From: JABFRZ01 sp036376275
GTDB lineage: Bacteria > Planctomycetota > UBA1135 > GCA-002686595
DNA: 15,539 nt
Reading direction: 5' to 3'
NCBI GenBank assembly: GCA_036376275.1
Contig: DASVAP010000389.1
Span: 1-15,539, forward strand
Part shown: positions 14,377-15,539 of the stretch, piece after piece
Layout: every line of letters starts with the position of its first letter
Position numbering within the stretch: position 1 is the stretch's first letter
Notes under the pieces: generated by a model
Databases searched by the model: none
What the model saw: the letters and a program-made list of their open reading frames with translations, nothing else
Told to the model about the DNA's origin: nothing
Position numbers and translations under genes: made by a program

Positions 14377-15090
14377 ATGACGACCCATCCCCCGGGCGGT
14401 GGCGCGCGCCTCGCCCGCCGCTCGCTCCTCGCCGGCTGCGCGGCGCTCGGCCTCGCTCCGCGGCTCGCCGCGCGGCTCGGAGCGCGTGGCGACGCGTTCG
14501 AGCTCTCCTTCGACGAGTTCCTGGCCGAGGCCGTGCCACTGGCGCACGACCTGGTCGGCGACACGAGCCGCACCGGCCAGGACCGCTACCTGCACGCCCT
14601 GGCGGCCCTGGCGGCGGCCCTGCGCGACGTGCCGGTGCCGGAGATGCGCGAGACGACGGCGATGGGCGCGGCGGGGCGCACCTTCCTCGGCGCCAACGAG
14701 TGCGACGCGCCCTTCACGGTGCTGCACTGGCGCCTGGAGCCCGGGGCACGCATCGGCCTGCACCCGCACATCTACGGCAACGTCGTGACCGTGTGCCTGG
14801 CGGGCGAGGTGCGCATCGAGAACTACGAGGTGCTCGGCGCGCCCGACTTCGACACGCGCGACCCGTTCCGCGTGCGGCGCACGAACGACCAGGTGCTGAC
14901 TCCGCGCAACGTGAACCTCCTCAACCTCGAGCACGGCTACGTGCACGGCTTCGTCGCCGGGCCGGAGGGCGCGCGCGGGCTCGACCTGACCACGCGCATC
15001 AAGCCGAAGCGCTCGACCCCGACGCTGGTCGTGGGCGCGGCGGCCGAGCCGGCGCGCGCGGTGTTCGAGGCGAGCTGGAAGCACGCATGA
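14377..15090 (+). CDS. Tat-exported cupin resembling thiol dioxygenases (ADO/PCO-like)
   Basis: A 237-residue protein. Residues 10-36 look like a twin-arginine signal (LARRSLLAGCAALGLA), so it would be folded in the cytosol and exported. LLAGC also resembles a lipobox, but the hydrophobic part before it is too short to be convincing. The cupin core has LEPGARIGLHPHIYGN with putative metal ligands His129 and His131, then LAGEVRIENYE (141-151), then LEHGYVHGF (184-192) with His186 or His190 as the third ligand. The His-x-His plus later His pattern with PGA-I-LH recalls cysteamine and plant cysteine dioxygenases, which are iron enzymes oxidising thiols. The substrate is unknown. GAAGAGG seven bases upstream supports the ATG at 14377. 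It is divergent from the sigma factor (79-base gap) and overlaps the next gene as ATGA. Confidence 0.75.
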   Translation: MTTHPPGGGARLARRSLLAGCAALGLAPRLAARLGARGDAFELSFDEFLAEAVPLAHDLVGDTSRTGQDRYLHALAALAAALRDVPVPEMRETTAMGAAGRTFLGANECDAPFTVLHWRLEPGARIGLHPHIYGNVVTVCLAGEVRIENYEVLGAPDFDTRDPFRVRRTNDQVLTPRNVNLLNLEHGYVHGFVAGPEGARGLDLTTRIKPKRSTPTLVVGAAAEPARAVFEASWKHA

Positions 15091-15539
15091 GCACCCTCGA
15101 CGCCCTCCCCGTGCCTTCCGCAACCCCCGAGACCGCGGCCGAGGGCCTGCACCTGGAGCGACGCGCGCTCCTGTGGCTGCCGCTCGCCGTCGCGGGCAGC
15201 CGCCTGCTCGCCGGCGCGCCGCTCGCGGCCCAGGGGTCGGGCGCCGCGCCGCCGGAGGCCGGCTCCTTCATGCCGCTCGCGCACGAGGACTTCGGCCGCC
15301 GCTGGCAGACGCTCGCGCGCGAGCTCGTGACGCTCCCGGCGGAGCACGACGAGAGCTACGCCGCGCAGCTCGCCGGGCTGGTCGCGCGCCTGCCGCTCGC
15401 CGCGCTGCCGGTTCTGGAGAAGCCCAACCGCTCGCCGGGCCTCGCCGCGGGCCTCTCCTGGTTCCTCGCCCCCTGCGCGATGATCGAGTTCCGCATGGAC
15501 CCGGGCGCCGCTCTGCGCCTGCACAACCATCCGCCGCAG
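15087..15539 (+). CDS. Second exported ADO/PCO-like cupin, partial at window end
   Basis: The first 151 residues of a gene that runs off the window without a stop. The ATG at 15087 overlaps the TGA of the preceding cupin gene as ATGA, so the two are translationally coupled. Residues 21-50 form a probable export signal with a twin arginine (LERRALLWLPLAVAG, then AQG). The following part matches the first cupin in layout: a helical stretch (DFGRRWQTLARELVTLP, ESYAAQLAGLVARLP), then FRMDPGAALRLHNHPP. The HNHP motif is the metal-binding motif of cysteamine and plant cysteine dioxygenases, closer to that family than the HPH of the first gene. It is a diverged paralogue of its neighbour. The third metal ligand lies outside the window. 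Confidence 0.75.
   Translation, partial: MSTLDALPVPSATPETAAEGLHLERRALLWLPLAVAGSRLLAGAPLAAQGSGAAPPEAGSFMPLAHEDFGRRWQTLARELVTLPAEHDESYAAQLAGLVARLPLAALPVLEKPNRSPGLAAGLSWFLAPCAMIEFRMDPGAALRLHNHPPQ

Noticed and set aside
14298..14573. Longer start of the ECF sigma factor (259 residues)
   Set aside because: The extra part is Ser/Arg-rich, overlaps the divergent cupin gene, and exceeds the family's usual length.

Overview
The window is a high-GC bacterial segment, most likely from a member of the Planctomycetota. That placement is an inference from the gene set. It carries an ECF-type sigma factor overlapping a Ser/Thr kinase, an exported PQQ-like propeller protein with the WPTWRG opening, a Reg_prop lipoprotein, and very large secreted proteins made of about 48-residue 'FDDGSGPALYAGG...RWDGSSW' repeats. 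No rRNA, tRNA or CRISPR was seen.

Left end (1-1345, all read on the minus strand): the decayed remains of an integron. A frameshifted C-terminal piece of an integron integrase (922-1345) is followed by a possible attI core (856-862). Next come a DUF1493-like cassette gene (454-795), a recognisable attC site (388-459) that contains that gene's stop codon, and a second cassette gene for a small membrane protein (87-380). Integrase and cassettes point the same way, with the cassettes beyond the integrase 3' end. This is the 'inverse' layout known from Treponema and some planctomycetes, not the divergent class 1 layout. The DUF1493-like cassette looks clearly less GC-rich than the rest of the window.

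Middle (1427-8976): a two-gene minus-strand unit (a DUF1579-like protein and a seven-bladed Reg_prop lipoprotein, 1 nt apart) lies beside two giant paralogous secreted repeat proteins. These are convergent, 3322-5910 on plus and 6250-8976 on minus. Each has a signal peptide, a carboxypeptidase-regulatory-like domain and 14 repeats; the minus-strand one ends in a HYR domain. Between them is a truncated copy of the 5' part of the Reg_prop gene in inverted orientation, so about 3.6 kb is bracketed by inverted repeats of roughly 125 bp.

Right part (9179-15539): aspartate-semialdehyde dehydrogenase (asd, minus) is divergent from a PQQ-like propeller protein (plus). A minus-strand operon follows: ECF sigma factor, then membrane Ser/Thr kinase (ATGA overlap), then a zinc-ribbon membrane protein. 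Divergent from the sigma factor are two ATGA-overlapping plus-strand genes for twin-arginine-exported cupins resembling thiol dioxygenases; the second runs off the window.

The most unusual observations are the fossil inverse integron, the inverted Reg_prop gene fragment beside the paralogous repeat genes, and the tandem exported thiol-dioxygenase-like cupins.
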